From the NCBI RefSeq assembly GCF_003576375.1, contig NZ_QWGE01000003.1, forward strand, positions 620,001-684,000: DNA of 64,000 nt, written 5' to 3'. The notes below the pieces were generated by a model. It was not told the DNA's origin. It searched no databases and was given only the letters and a program-made list of their open reading frames with translations. Of this stretch, positions 43,720 to 53,019 are shown piece by piece; within the stretch, counting starts at the first letter, position 1; each line of letters begins with the position of its first letter. Made by a program: the position numbers and the translations under genes. The DNA is from Pontibacter oryzae. GTDB taxonomy: Bacteria > Bacteroidota > Bacteroidia > Cytophagales > Hymenobacteraceae.

Positions 43720-44295
43720 ATGGACCATTTTGCCCACGAAACCGCTGTGATAGATGCCGGCAGTATGATTGGCCGGGGTAGCAAAATATGGCACTTCGCC
43801 CATTTAATGGCAGGCTGCCGGCTGGGTGATGAATGTAACATTGGGCAAAACGTGGTAGTGTCGCCGGGTGTGGTGTTGGGCCGCAACGTGAAGGTACAGA
43901 ACAATGTGTCGATCTACACTGGCGTTATCTGCGAGGACGATGTGTTTCTGGGTCCATCCATGGTCTTTACCAACGTCACCAACCCACGCAGCTTTGTGAA
44001 CCGCAAAGAGGAGTTCAGGCAAACGTTGGTGCGGCGTGGCGCAAGCATCGGTGCGAATGCCACCGTAATATGCGGCCTGGAGATTGGAGAGTATGCCATG
44101 ATAGGAGCCGGGGCAGTAATCACTAAAACAGTACCTGCCTATGCATTGGTGTATGGTAACCCTGCCCGGCAGCATGGTTGGGTGAGCCGCAACGGACATA
44201 AATTAGCTTTTAACGCTAACGGAGAGGCACAGTGCCCCGAAACAGGGGAGCGTTATATGCTTCAGGCCGGAGCGTGTAAATTTGTATCAGTATAA
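43720..44295 (+). CDS. Hexapeptide-repeat N-acetyltransferase (WbpD/WlbB-like)
   Basis: 191 residues of left-handed beta-helix repeats. The stretches [48 protein letters not shown] and [18 protein letters not shown], with [31 protein letters not shown], are characteristic of the UDP-2-acetamido-3-amino-glucuronate acetyltransferase family. If the specificity holds, it acts on UDP-linked diamino-uronic acids, but the matching aminotransferase and oxidase (WbpE, WbpB) are missing from the window. A small hairpin (GGGCAG/CTGCCC, 43691-43710) precedes the start. First gene of the nucleotide-sugar cluster. Confidence 0.85.
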   Translation: MDHFAHETAVIDAGSMIGRGSKIWHFAHLMAGCRLGDECNIGQNVVVSPGVVLGRNVKVQNNVSIYTGVICEDDVFLGPSMVFTNVTNPRSFVNRKEEFRQTLVRRGASIGANATVICGLEIGEYAMIGAGAVITKTVPAYALVYGNPARQHGWVSRNGHKLAFNANGEAQCPETGERYMLQAGACKFVSV

Positions 44296-44310
44296 AAAAC
44301 AATAGATAGC

Positions 44311-45600
44311 GTGTACGAACAACTGCTTAACAAAGAAGCCAAACTTGCCGTGATCGGCCTGGGCTATGTAGGTTTGCCTATTGCACTGGCATTTGCTAAA
44401 AAGATAAAAGTGATCGGTTTCGATATCAACGCAAAGCGCGTGGAGATGATGCGCAACAGCATTGACCCAAGCGGTGAACTGGAGAGCAATGATTTTGAGG
44501 GAGCTGATATTGAATTTACCGATAGTCTGGAGGTGTTGCGCGAGGCAAAGTTCTTTATCATGGCTGTGCCAACGCCTATCGACAGCTATGCGCAACCGGA
44601 CCTGAAACCACTGCTAGCAGCATCAAGCACTGTAGGGAAAGTACTGAAAAAAGGTGATTACGCCGTGTTTGAGTCTACGGTATACCCTGGCTGCACCGAA
44701 GAAGATTGTGTGCCAGTGCTGGAGCGCGAGTCAGGCCTTAAGTTCGGAGATGACTTTAAAGTTGGCTACTCGCCGGAGCGCATCAACCCAGGCGATAAGG
44801 AGCATACTTTGGCTAAGATCGTGAAAGTAGTTTCTGGCAGCGATGCCGGGGCAGCCGAGGAAATTGCCAAAGTATACGAGCTGGTGATTGATGCGGGCGT
44901 GCACCGTGCGTCATCTATAAAAGTGGCCGAGGCCGCCAAAGTAATCGAGAATACGCAGCGCGACCTTAACATCGCCCTGATGAACGAGTTATCGATCATC
45001 TTCGAGAAAATGAACATCAATACCTACGAGGTGCTGGAAGCAGCCGGGACAAAATGGAACTTCCTGCGCTTCTCGCCAGGACTGGTGGGGGGCCACTGCA
45101 TCGGCGTGGACCCATACTACCTTACTTACAAAGCAAAAGCGCTGGGTTACGATGCCAAAGTGATCCTGAGCGGCCGCAGCACCAACGATAACATGGGCGC
45201 GCACATTGCCAACAAACTGGTGAAGATGATGATCATGCGCGGCAAGAACATCTCCCAAACCAAAGTGCTGGTGATGGGTGCCACGTTTAAGGAGAATGTA
45301 GAGGATATCCGTAACTCCAAAGTGGTAGATGTGATCCGTGAGCTGCAAAGCTTTGGGGTAAACGTTGAGGTAGTAGACCCCTATGCAAGCTCTGAGGAAC
45401 TGCAGCACGAGTATGGCTTTGGGCTGGTAGAAGAAGCTGGCAAAGATTACGATGCAGTGGTAGTGGCGGTGCCGCACCAACCATACCTGGAGCTAGACGA
45501 GAATTATTTCAAGAGGATCATGAACGACACCCCGATCCTGGTAGACTTGAAGGGAATTCTGCGCGGCAAAATTAACGAGATAGAATATACAAGCTTATAA
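44311..45600 (+). CDS. UDP-N-acetyl-hexosamine 6-dehydrogenase (WbpA/TviB-like)
   Basis: 429 residues. It oxidises C6 of a UDP-HexNAc to the uronic acid using two NAD+. The Rossmann loop is VIGLGYVGLPIALAF (14-28), the catalytic Cys263 sits in GLVGGHCIGVDPYY, and VYPGCTEEDCVP with VGYSPERINPGD are typical of the TviB branch acting on UDP-GlcNAc or UDP-GalNAc. The start is a GTG at 44311, 15 bases after the acetyltransferase stop. Together with the 4-epimerase at 47710 it could supply UDP-GalNAc uronic acid. Confidence 0.9.
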   Translation: MYEQLLNKEAKLAVIGLGYVGLPIALAFAKKIKVIGFDINAKRVEMMRNSIDPSGELESNDFEGADIEFTDSLEVLREAKFFIMAVPTPIDSYAQPDLKPLLAASSTVGKVLKKGDYAVFESTVYPGCTEEDCVPVLERESGLKFGDDFKVGYSPERINPGDKEHTLAKIVKVVSGSDAGAAEEIAKVYELVIDAGVHRASSIKVAEAAKVIENTQRDLNIALMNELSIIFEKMNINTYEVLEAAGTKWNFLRFSPGLVGGHCIGVDPYYLTYKAKALGYDAKVILSGRSTNDNMGAHIANKLVKMMIMRGKNISQTKVLVMGATFKENVEDIRNSKVVDVIRELQSFGVNVEVVDPYASSEELQHEYGFGLVEEAGKDYDAVVVAVPHQPYLELDENYFKRIMNDTPILVDLKGILRGKINEIEYTSL

Positions 45601-45603
45601 GCT

Positions 45604-46638
45604 ATGGCAAACGAAAAGATTCTGGTAACAGGAGGCGCAGGCTATATTGGTTCCCACACGGTGGTAGCACTAGTAGAAGCTGGTTACGAGCCTATTATTA
45701 TTGATAACTTCTCAAATTCTGAGGAAAGTGCACTGGAAGGAATAGCCGCCATACTTGGCCGCAACATTCCGTGCCACCGCATTGATTGCACCAATGCCGA
45801 GGCGCTGCGTGAGGTGTTTGCGCAGGAGCAGGACATCAAAGGCGTAATTCATTTTGCGGCTTACAAGGCTGTGGGCGAATCGGTGGCAGAGCCGCTGAAG
45901 TATTACCACAACAATGTAGGTTCTTTGGTAACGCTGCTGCAGGTGATGGCTGAGTTTAGCGTGTTTAACCTGGTATTTTCTTCGTCGTGCACAGTGTATG
46001 GTATTCCGGATACTTTACCGGTAACCGAGCAAACGCCGGTGCAGAAAGCCAACTCACCTTACGGTAACACCAAAAAAGTATGCGAGGAAATCCTGACGGA
46101 CCTGGCCAACAGCGGCAATAGCCATATCAAAGCCACGGCGCTGCGTTACTTCAACCCGATTGGGGCGCATCCATCTGCAAAGATTGGGGAATTACCGCTT
46201 GGCATTCCAAACAACTTGGTGCCTTTTATCACACAAACCGCCGCAGGTATACGCGAACAGCTAACTGTTTTCGGTAAAGATTATGATACACCGGACGGCA
46301 CGTGTATTCGTGACTACATCCATGTGGTAGACCTGGCCAAAGCGCATGTGGTGGCAGTAGAGCGTCTGCTGCAAGGCAAAGCCGAAAGTATAGAGTTCTT
46401 TAATGTGGGCACCGGCAACGGCAACACTGTGTTAGAAGCAATTCATGCGTTTGAGAAGGCATCCGGCCAAAAGCTCAACTATAAAGTAGGCCCGCGCCGC
46501 GCCGGCGATGTGCCGAAAATTTATGCCGACGTGACAAAAGCCACGCAGGAGCTTGGCTTCAGAACCACCAGCACTCTGGAAGAGGCTATGAAAAGCGCCT
46601 GGGATTGGCAGTTATCCCTTCAAAAAGAAAAAGTATAA
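45604..46638 (+). CDS. galE: UDP-glucose 4-epimerase GalE
   Basis: 344 residues, extended short-chain dehydrogenase fold. It interconverts UDP-glucose and UDP-galactose using bound NAD+. NAD loop TGGAGYIGSHT (8-18), catalytic Ser/Tyr/Lys in SSSCTVYG and NSPYGNTKK, and the C-terminal YNVGTG-equivalent FNVGTGNG. It begins three bases after the preceding dehydrogenase gene and ends AAA-GTA-TAA two bases before rfbB. Confidence 0.93.
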   Translation: MANEKILVTGGAGYIGSHTVVALVEAGYEPIIIDNFSNSEESALEGIAAILGRNIPCHRIDCTNAEALREVFAQEQDIKGVIHFAAYKAVGESVAEPLKYYHNNVGSLVTLLQVMAEFSVFNLVFSSSCTVYGIPDTLPVTEQTPVQKANSPYGNTKKVCEEILTDLANSGNSHIKATALRYFNPIGAHPSAKIGELPLGIPNNLVPFITQTAAGIREQLTVFGKDYDTPDGTCIRDYIHVVDLAKAHVVAVERLLQGKAESIEFFNVGTGNGNTVLEAIHAFEKASGQKLNYKVGPRRAGDVPKIYADVTKATQELGFRTTSTLEEAMKSAWDWQLSLQKEKV

Positions 46639-46640
46639 GT

Positions 46641-47690
46641 ATGAAAATATTGATTACAGGCGGTGCGGGCTTCATTGGCTCGCATGTGGTGCGCTTGTTC
46701 GTAACCAAGTACCCGAATTACCAGATCTACAACCTCGACAAGCTTACCTATGCGGGTAACCTGCAGAACCTGTCGGACATAGAGGAGCGCGAGAACTATA
46801 CTTTCCTGAAGGGTGACATTGTGGATGCGGCTTTTTTGGAGGAGGCTTTCGCAAAGTATAAGTTTGATGCGGTGATTCACCTGGCGGCCGAGTCGCATGT
46901 GGACCGTTCCATTTCTGATCCGTTGGCCTTTGTGCAGACAAACGTGATCGGCACGGTAAACCTCCTGAACACAGCGCGCAAGCACTGGGCCGATGACCTG
47001 AGCAAGCACCTGTTCTACCACATCTCCACCGACGAAGTATACGGCTCGCTGGGCGAGGACGGCCTATTTACCGAAGAGACGGCTTATGACCCGCGTTCTC
47101 CGTACTCAGCCTCAAAAGCAAGCTCTGACCACTTCGTGCGGGCATACTTCCATACATATGGCCTGCCGGTGAAGATCTCGAACTGCTCGAACAACTACGG
47201 CCCGAACCACTTCCCAGAGAAGCTGATTCCGCTGGCTATCAACAACATCAAAAACGAGCGCCCGGTGCCTGTATATGGCAAAGGCGAGAACGTGCGCGAC
47301 TGGCTCTACGTGCTGGACCACGCACGCGCGATCGATGTAATATTCCATGAGGGGAAATTGGGCGATACCTACAACATTGGGGGCGTAAACGAGTGGAAGA
47401 ACCTGGACCTGATCGAGCTGCTTTGCGACCAGATGGACGAGAAGCTGAACCGCGAGAAAGGCCACTCCCGCAAGCTGATCACCTTCGTGAAGGACCGCGC
47501 CGGCCACGACCTGCGCTATGCCATCGACTCCTCCAAGCTGATGGACGAGCTGGGCTGGAAACCATCGGTGACTTTTGAAGAAGGCCTGAGCAAAACAGTG
47601 GACTGGTACCTACAAAACCCGGAATGGCTCGAAAACGTGACCTCTGGCAACTACCAGAGTTACTACGAGCAGCAATACACTGATCGCTAA
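46641..47690 (+). CDS. rfbB: dTDP-glucose 4,6-dehydratase RfbB (RmlB)
   Basis: 349 residues from the ATG at 46641. It converts dTDP-glucose to dTDP-4-keto-6-deoxyglucose with tightly bound NAD+. Motifs: ITGGAGFIGSHVVR at the N-terminus, LAAESHVDRSI, the active-site STDEVYGSLG with Asp/Glu pair, YSASKASSDH and SNNYGPNHFPEKLIP. The next enzymes of dTDP-rhamnose synthesis (RfbC and RfbD) are not in the window, so the final sugar is open. The 3' half is more GC-rich than most neighbours. Confidence 0.94.
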   Translation: MKILITGGAGFIGSHVVRLFVTKYPNYQIYNLDKLTYAGNLQNLSDIEERENYTFLKGDIVDAAFLEEAFAKYKFDAVIHLAAESHVDRSISDPLAFVQTNVIGTVNLLNTARKHWADDLSKHLFYHISTDEVYGSLGEDGLFTEETAYDPRSPYSASKASSDHFVRAYFHTYGLPVKISNCSNNYGPNHFPEKLIPLAINNIKNERPVPVYGKGENVRDWLYVLDHARAIDVIFHEGKLGDTYNIGGVNEWKNLDLIELLCDQMDEKLNREKGHSRKLITFVKDRAGHDLRYAIDSSKLMDELGWKPSVTFEEGLSKTVDWYLQNPEWLENVTSGNYQSYYEQQYTDR

Positions 47691-47709
47691 TTTATCAAGC
47701 AAAGTATAC

Positions 47710-48738
47710 ATGTACGATTTTCCTTACCACGAGAAACCACTCGAGAACCTGTCTTTTTTAGTAACCGGAGGCGCCGGCTTTATCGGCTCTAACCTTGTAG
47801 AGTACCTGCTCAAGTATAACGTGGGCAAGGTGCGTGTGCTGGACAACTTCTCGAATGGCTTCCGCAAAAACATTGAGCAATTTCTGGATAACCCTGCCTT
47901 TGAATTATTAGAAGGCGACATCCGCGACCCGCAGACCTGTATGGATGCCTGCGCCGGAATGGACGTGGTGCTGCACCAGGCGGCGCTGGGTTCTGTGCCG
48001 AGAAGTATAAACGACCCGATCACGAGTAACAACGTGAACGTGGGCGGCTTTGTGAACATGTTGGTCGCGGCCAAGGAGAACAATATCAAACGCTTTGTAT
48101 ACGCGGCCTCATCCTCCACCTACGGCGACAGCAAGGAGCTGCCGAAAGTGGAAGACCGCATCGGCAAGCCGCTCTCGCCGTACGCCGTGACCAAGTATGC
48201 CAACGAGCTGTATGCGGATGTATTCGGTAAAACCTATGGCATGGAGATTATCGGGCTGCGCTACTTCAATATTTTCGGGCCGAAGCAGGACCCTAACGGA
48301 GCCTACGCGGCCGTTATTCCTTTGTTTATTGATGCCCTGATTCATAACCAATCGCCGAAGATTAACGGCGATGGTGGCCAAACCCGCGATTTTACATTTG
48401 TGGAGAATTGCGTGCAGGCCAATATCAGAGCAGCGCTGGTAGAGAATCCGGAGGCTGTGAACCAAGTATACAACATTGCCGTGGGCGATAGAACCTCGCT
48501 GCTGGAGATGTTCAACATCCTGAAAGAAACGGCAGGAGCCGATGTGGAGCCTATCCATGGCCCAGACCGCCCCGGCGACATCCGCGACAGTCTGGCTGAT
48601 ACCTCCAAGGCGCAAGGCCTGCTGGGCTACGACCCGAAAGTACGCATTGGCGAAGGCCTGAAGCTAACTTTTGAGTGGTTCAAGCACAACCAGGAATTTA
48701 TTTACAGAGATACCGATAAAGCAGCTGCTATAAAGTAA
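47710..48738 (+). CDS. UDP-N-acetylglucosamine(-uronate) 4-epimerase (WbpP/TviC-like)
   Basis: 342 residues, extended SDR epimerase. NAD loop VTGGAGFIGSNLVEYLL, then HQAALGSVPRSINDPITSNNVNV, AASSSTYGDS and SPYAVTKYANELYA; the GSVPRSI stretch and LRYFNIFGPKQDPNGAYAAVIPLFI are typical of the WbpP/TviC branch that epimerises N-acetylated substrates. With the TviB-like dehydrogenase in the same cluster it resembles the Vi-antigen precursor pair. The ATG at 47710 follows an AAAGTATACATG context. Confidence 0.9.
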   Translation: MYDFPYHEKPLENLSFLVTGGAGFIGSNLVEYLLKYNVGKVRVLDNFSNGFRKNIEQFLDNPAFELLEGDIRDPQTCMDACAGMDVVLHQAALGSVPRSINDPITSNNVNVGGFVNMLVAAKENNIKRFVYAASSSTYGDSKELPKVEDRIGKPLSPYAVTKYANELYADVFGKTYGMEIIGLRYFNIFGPKQDPNGAYAAVIPLFIDALIHNQSPKINGDGGQTRDFTFVENCVQANIRAALVENPEAVNQVYNIAVGDRTSLLEMFNILKETAGADVEPIHGPDRPGDIRDSLADTSKAQGLLGYDPKVRIGEGLKLTFEWFKHNQEFIYRDTDKAAAIK

Positions 48739-48755
48739 CCTAAAGTATAAATAAT

Positions 48756-49625
48756 ATGAAGGGAATCATACTTGCCGGCGGCTCCGGCACCAGGCTGCAC
48801 CCGCTTACGCTGGCCGTGAGCAAGCAGCTTATGCCGGTTTACGACAAGCCGATGATCTACTACCCGCTTTCCACGCTCATGCTGGCGGGCATCCGCGAGA
48901 TCCTGATCATCTCCACGCCCCACGACCTGCCAATGTTTGAGCGCCTGCTGGGCGACGGCAGCCAGATCGGCTGCAGGTTCAGCTACAAGGTGCAGGAGGA
49001 GCCTAACGGGTTGGCGCAGGCCTTCGTGATCGGGGAGGAGTTTATCGGTACGGACAAGGTGGCGCTGGTGCTGGGCGATAACATCTTCTACGGCTCGGGC
49101 ATGAGCAAGCTGCTGCAGGCTAACGCAGACCCGGACGGCGGCGTGATCTACGCCTACCACGTGCACGACCCAGAGCGCTACGGCGTGGTGGAGTTTGATG
49201 AGCAAATGAAGGCCATCTCGATAGAGGAGAAGCCCCGGGAGCCGAAGAGCAGCTACGCGGTGCCCGGTTTATACTTCTATGACAACGAGGTTGTGGAGAT
49301 TGCCAAGAACCTGAAACCAAGCCCTAGGGGCGAGTACGAGATCACGGACGTGAACAAGGAGTACCTGAAACGGGGCAAGCTGCAGGTGGGCGTGCTCAAC
49401 CGCGGCACCGCCTGGCTCGACACGGGCACCATCCAGTCCCTGATGCAGGCGGCTACCTTTGTGCAGGTGATCGAGGAGCGGCAGGGCCTCAAGATCGGGT
49501 GCATCGAGGAGGTGGCCTGGCGCATGGGATTCATCAACGGGGAGCAGCTGCGCGAGGTGGCTGAGCCGCTGCGCAAGAGCGGCTATGGCGAGTATCTGCT
49601 CCGGATGCTGAAAGAGAAAATATAA
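48756..49625 (+). CDS. rfbA: Glucose-1-phosphate thymidylyltransferase RfbA (RmlA)
   Basis: 289 residues. It couples glucose-1-phosphate and dTTP to dTDP-glucose, the substrate of RfbB. The nucleotide loop [39 protein letters not shown] and LGDNIFYG are signatures; length matches. It is the last gene of the cluster. Two sampled 60-base lines show 63-67 % GC, and only one TATACTT word occurs in 870 bases, against about one per 450 bases in the first 9.5 kb. Confidence 0.95.
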   Translation: MKGIILAGGSGTRLHPLTLAVSKQLMPVYDKPMIYYPLSTLMLAGIREILIISTPHDLPMFERLLGDGSQIGCRFSYKVQEEPNGLAQAFVIGEEFIGTDKVALVLGDNIFYGSGMSKLLQANADPDGGVIYAYHVHDPERYGVVEFDEQMKAISIEEKPREPKSSYAVPGLYFYDNEVVEIAKNLKPSPRGEYEITDVNKEYLKRGKLQVGVLNRGTAWLDTGTIQSLMQAATFVQVIEERQGLKIGCIEEVAWRMGFINGEQLREVAEPLRKSGYGEYLLRMLKEKI

Positions 49626-49630
49626 CATGG

Positions 49631-49657
49631 AAGGCTACCTGAGAGGGTGGCCTTTTT
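49631..49657. terminator. Terminator at the end of the nucleotide-sugar cluster
   Basis: AAGGCTACC pairs with GGTGGCCTT (one G-U type pair) and TTT follows, six bases after the rfbA stop and before the convergent chrA gene. Confidence 0.75.
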
Positions 49658-49718
49658 ACTTGTCGAGCAAACTTATAGATAGAGTATTCCTTCCTTAAGG
49701 TATATCAAAACCCTTCCC

Positions 49719-50888
49719 TCAAATTAAGAACCCCAGCAATAACCCGGTAAGTATAAGCACTGGCGCAGGGATTTTGGTGAACATGAGGAGGCAAAATGTA
49801 GCCACTACAATACTGAAATTGATGATAGTATTTTCGATGGGGTGATAGAGCAGAATGGCGGCAGCCACCACCATGCCCGAGCTCACGGCACTTATGCCCT
49901 CCAGCGAGGCACGCACCACTCTATACTTCTTCAGTTCATCCCAAAACCGAATCACGAAGAAGATCAGGAATGTGCCCGGCAAGAATATGCCCACCGTGGC
50001 CACAAAGGAGCCCAATAGTTGCCCGCCAAGGCCATACTCCCGCATGGCCAGGTTACCGATAAAGGAAGTGAAAGAGAAAGTTGGCCCCGGCAGCGCCTGC
50101 ACAATGGCATAGCCCGACAGAAACTCCTCTCCGGTGAGGTATTCCTTAAAATCCACGAACTCGGAGTAGAGCAGCGGGATGAGCACCTGGCCGCCACCGA
50201 ACACCAGGCTGCCGTTACGGTAAAAGTTCTCGAACAAGCGCACTGGCAACGATGAAGTATAGGCACCCAGCACAGCGGCTACCACTAGCACCGCCACATA
50301 AAGTATAAAGTTGGCCCACTGTATCTTGAGTTGCTTATCCTTTTCCATGGGGTGCTGCTTAAAGCGCAGCGCTGTTACGGCGCCTCCTGCAATCAGTAAG
50401 GCCGGAAATACCCACGGCGAAGAAAAGAAGTAGGCAAGTATAGCCGAAATCACCATCAGTACCACCGCTGTTTTGGTATGGATTACTTTAGAGCTGATCA
50501 TATAGGCGGCATAGGCCACAAAGCCCACGGCCATGGGCTGAATAATGCGCAGAAACTCCAGCGAGATACCCTGTTCCTGCAAGTATGAAATAGCAAGCGC
50601 AGCCACGGCCATAATGGAGGCAGCAGGCAAAATCCAGATCAGGAGGGTGAGGTATGCTAGGTTGGGCCCACCGATCTTAAACCCGATGGCGGTGATGGTT
50701 TGCGTGGAGGTTGGCCCCGGAAGTATGGAGCAGAGGGCGTTGAGCTCTATCAGTTCCTGCTCGGTAACATAGCGGCGCTTATCCACGAGTAGCTTAAACA
50801 TGAGGGCAATATGCGCCTGTGGCCCGCCAAACGCAGTGAGGGCCAGCAACAGTACGTCTTTTAGGAAGATGTAGTAGCGCAAACTCAT
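49719..50888 (-). CDS. chrA: Chromate transporter family protein ChrA (fused two-domain)
   Basis: 389 residues with about ten to twelve membrane helices in two homologous halves. Each half has the ChrA signature: first half FGGPQAHIALMF and CSILPGPTSTQTI, second half VFGGGQVLIPLLYSEF and GYAIVQALPGPTFSF. The family exports chromate, but many members lack demonstrated chromate resistance, so the substrate is provisional. No chrB or chrR gene is adjacent. Confidence 0.9.
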   Translation of the reverse strand: MSLRYYIFLKDVLLLALTAFGGPQAHIALMFKLLVDKRRYVTEQELIELNALCSILPGPTSTQTITAIGFKIGGPNLAYLTLLIWILPAASIMAVAALAISYLQEQGISLEFLRIIQPMAVGFVAYAAYMISSKVIHTKTAVVLMVISAILAYFFSSPWVFPALLIAGGAVTALRFKQHPMEKDKQLKIQWANFILYVAVLVVAAVLGAYTSSLPVRLFENFYRNGSLVFGGGQVLIPLLYSEFVDFKEYLTGEEFLSGYAIVQALPGPTFSFTSFIGNLAMREYGLGGQLLGSFVATVGIFLPGTFLIFFVIRFWDELKKYRVVRASLEGISAVSSGMVVAAAILLYHPIENTIINFSIVVATFCLLMFTKIPAPVLILTGLLLGFLI

Positions 50889-50902
50889 AATCGCATAAAA
50901 AT

Positions 50903-50942
50903 AAAAAAAGAGAGACAGCTTTTCAGCCGACTCTCTTTTTTA
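50903..50942 (-). terminator. Terminator of the 2-oxoglutarate oxygenase gene
   Basis: AAAAAAGAGAG pairs with CTCTCTTTTTT, with an inner GCT/AGC pair, between the chrA start and the oxygenase stop codon. Confidence 0.8.
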
Positions 50943-50958
50943 TAGTAAATTTTTATAC

Positions 50959-51942
50959 TTAGGCTTTTTTAAGACCCAGCTCAATCAGGCGCTCATTCAG
51001 GTACTCGCCTGCGGTTGCATCCGGGTAAGCTTTAGGGTTTTTCTCATCAATGCAACTCTCCAGGCAGGTAAGGTCCATTTCGGAGCGTGGGTGCATAAAG
51101 AACGGAATAGAGTAGCGTGAGGTGTGCATCAGCTCGCGCGGCGGGTTAACTACACGGTGGATAGTAGACTTCAGCTTGTTGTTGGTCAAGCGCGCCAGCA
51201 TGTCGCCCACGTTCACGATCACCTGCTCCGGCAAGGCCGTTATCGGAATCCATTGGCCATCGCGGCGTAATACCTGCAGGCCATCGGCGCTGGCACCCAT
51301 TAGTAGGGTGATCAGGTTAATGTCGCCGTGCTCGGCAGCTCTTACCGCATCAGCCGGTACGCTGTCCGGGTTCTCGATCGGGAAGTAATGGATAGGGCGC
51401 AAAATGCTGTTGCCATACTTTACTTTCTCATCAAAGTAGGTTTCCTCTAAACCTAAATGGATGGCAATGGCACGCAGCACTTGTTTGCCGGCTGCCTCTA
51501 GCTTGCGGTAAGCCTCCAGCGACACGGTTTTAAAATCAGGAACTTCTTCTGGAAAGATATTTTCAGGATACTCTGCCTTAATCGGGTCACTGTCTGGAAT
51601 GTCGCTCAGTTCTTGGCCCACATGGAAGAACTCTTTCAGGTCGCCGGTGTTAAAGCCTTTGGCCTTTTCTTTTCCTTTACCAATGTAGCCGCGCTGGCCG
51701 GCAAGCTCCGGGTTCTCATACTTTTGTTTTACCTCGTCTGGCAAGGCAAAGAACTCTTTAGTGGCTGCGTAAAGCTGTTCTGTCAGCTTGTCGCTAAGGC
51801 CGTGGTTGCGTAGGGCTATAAAGCCGATATTCTGATAGGCATCGCCTAACTGCTTTACAAACCGAGCCCTTTTTTCTGCATCTCCAGAGGTGAAATCCGC
51901 CAAGTCAAGGGAAGGGATCTCGTCAAACAAAATCTCGCTCAT
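50959..51942 (-). CDS. 2-oxoglutarate/Fe(II) oxygenase, isopenicillin N synthase family
   Basis: 327 residues of the double-stranded beta-helix fold. The iron ligands are His205, Asp207 (AEHGDINLITLL) and His262 (STIHRVVNP); the 2-oxoglutarate-binding Arg276-x-Ser278 is in TSRYSIPFF. The N-terminal DIOX_N part includes GFIALRNHGLS. All catalytic residues are present, so an oxygenase or oxidase is expected; the substrate is unknown. There is no antibiotic gene cluster around it, so the isopenicillin name refers to the fold only. Confidence 0.9.
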   Translation of the reverse strand: MSEILFDEIPSLDLADFTSGDAEKRARFVKQLGDAYQNIGFIALRNHGLSDKLTEQLYAATKEFFALPDEVKQKYENPELAGQRGYIGKGKEKAKGFNTGDLKEFFHVGQELSDIPDSDPIKAEYPENIFPEEVPDFKTVSLEAYRKLEAAGKQVLRAIAIHLGLEETYFDEKVKYGNSILRPIHYFPIENPDSVPADAVRAAEHGDINLITLLMGASADGLQVLRRDGQWIPITALPEQVIVNVGDMLARLTNNKLKSTIHRVVNPPRELMHTSRYSIPFFMHPRSEMDLTCLESCIDEKNPKAYPDATAGEYLNERLIELGLKKA

Positions 51943-52039
51943 ATTATTCTAGCGTATACTTTTTTGTGATGTTCACGTACTTCGCAATATACGAAGAAAA
52001 TCACTAAATTAGCTGAATTGCTAACCAAACACTTTATAC

Positions 52040-52879
52040 ATGAAAAAAACGTATTTACTCCTGGCCTCAGCCGCAATGCTCTGCTTTTCTGCCTGTGATA
52101 CTGCACGCCAGACGCAGGAAGCCGAAACACAGCAGCCTAATGAGGGCACGGTGAGTGAAGGCCCGGAACCCGTAGGAGCAGTAATGAGTAAGAATGGCCT
52201 CCGGGTTTTTGCTTTTGATAATTCGCAGCGCTACCCTGAGTCGCAGTTGCGTTTAAACACGCCCGCTGCAAACAGCGTAGTGGAGCCCGGCCCCGTGCAG
52301 TTCTCCTATACGTTATCTAACTACCAGCTCACGCGCATGACGCCGCACTCCAATGCAGACCACATGGCCAACTCGCAGCAAGGGCAGCACATCCATAACA
52401 TCGTGGATAACGAGCCCTATACAGCACACTACGAGACTGAGTTCACCAAAGACATTGCGGAAGGCGAGCACGTAATACTTTCGTTCTTATCGCGCTCATA
52501 CCACGAAAGCCTTAAGCACAAAGGCGCTTATGACTTGCGCAAGATAACCGTAGGCCGCCCGGCACAGCAACTGGATATTGACTTGGATGCCCCGCACATG
52601 TTCTACAGCCGCCCGAAAGGCGAGTATGTTGGTAAGGATACAGAGCAAGTGATGCTGGATTTCTACCTGGTAAATACTAACCTGTCTACTACTGGCAACA
52701 AAGTGCGCGCTACCATAAACGGTACCGAATTTATGCTTGACCGCTGGATGCCATACATTATGGAAGGCTTGCCAATGGGTGAGAATACCGTTAAGCTAGA
52801 GCTGATCGGCAACAATGGCAACGTGCTGCCTGGCCCATATAACAGCGTAACCCGTACGTTTACCCTAAAGGCGCAATAA
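52040..52879 (+). CDS. Lipoprotein of unknown function
   Basis: 279 residues. Signal peptide with lipobox Cys19 (CFSAC), then a Gln/Glu-rich linker to about residue 50 and a beta-rich domain. The centre has HANSQQGQHIHNIVDNEPYTAHYET-like His-rich sequence at about 108-137 and EGEHVILSFLSRSYHES. This faintly resembles DUF4399-type domains (GHHHLLID... GxHTL), but I cannot confirm it. Genes like this are found in Bacteroidota and often left as hypothetical or phosphopeptide-binding protein. Divergent from the oxygenase gene, about 100 bases apart. Confidence 0.7.
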   Translation: MKKTYLLLASAAMLCFSACDTARQTQEAETQQPNEGTVSEGPEPVGAVMSKNGLRVFAFDNSQRYPESQLRLNTPAANSVVEPGPVQFSYTLSNYQLTRMTPHSNADHMANSQQGQHIHNIVDNEPYTAHYETEFTKDIAEGEHVILSFLSRSYHESLKHKGAYDLRKITVGRPAQQLDIDLDAPHMFYSRPKGEYVGKDTEQVMLDFYLVNTNLSTTGNKVRATINGTEFMLDRWMPYIMEGLPMGENTVKLELIGNNGNVLPGPYNSVTRTFTLKAQ

Positions 52880-53019
52880 TATTTATCGCCTTAAAGTATT
52901 ACCTAAAAGGCCCGGTTCTTAAATGAGCAGGGCCTTTTGGGTTTTTAGGGAATATGCCGCAGAATATGAGTTGCACTTGTATCCGAAGTATACTTAACTT
53001 AACCCGGAGACAAAGAGCT

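Noticed and set aside
50959-51942. Beta-lactam biosynthesis gene
   Set aside because: The isopenicillin N synthase likeness is at fold level; no peptide synthetase or related genes are present.
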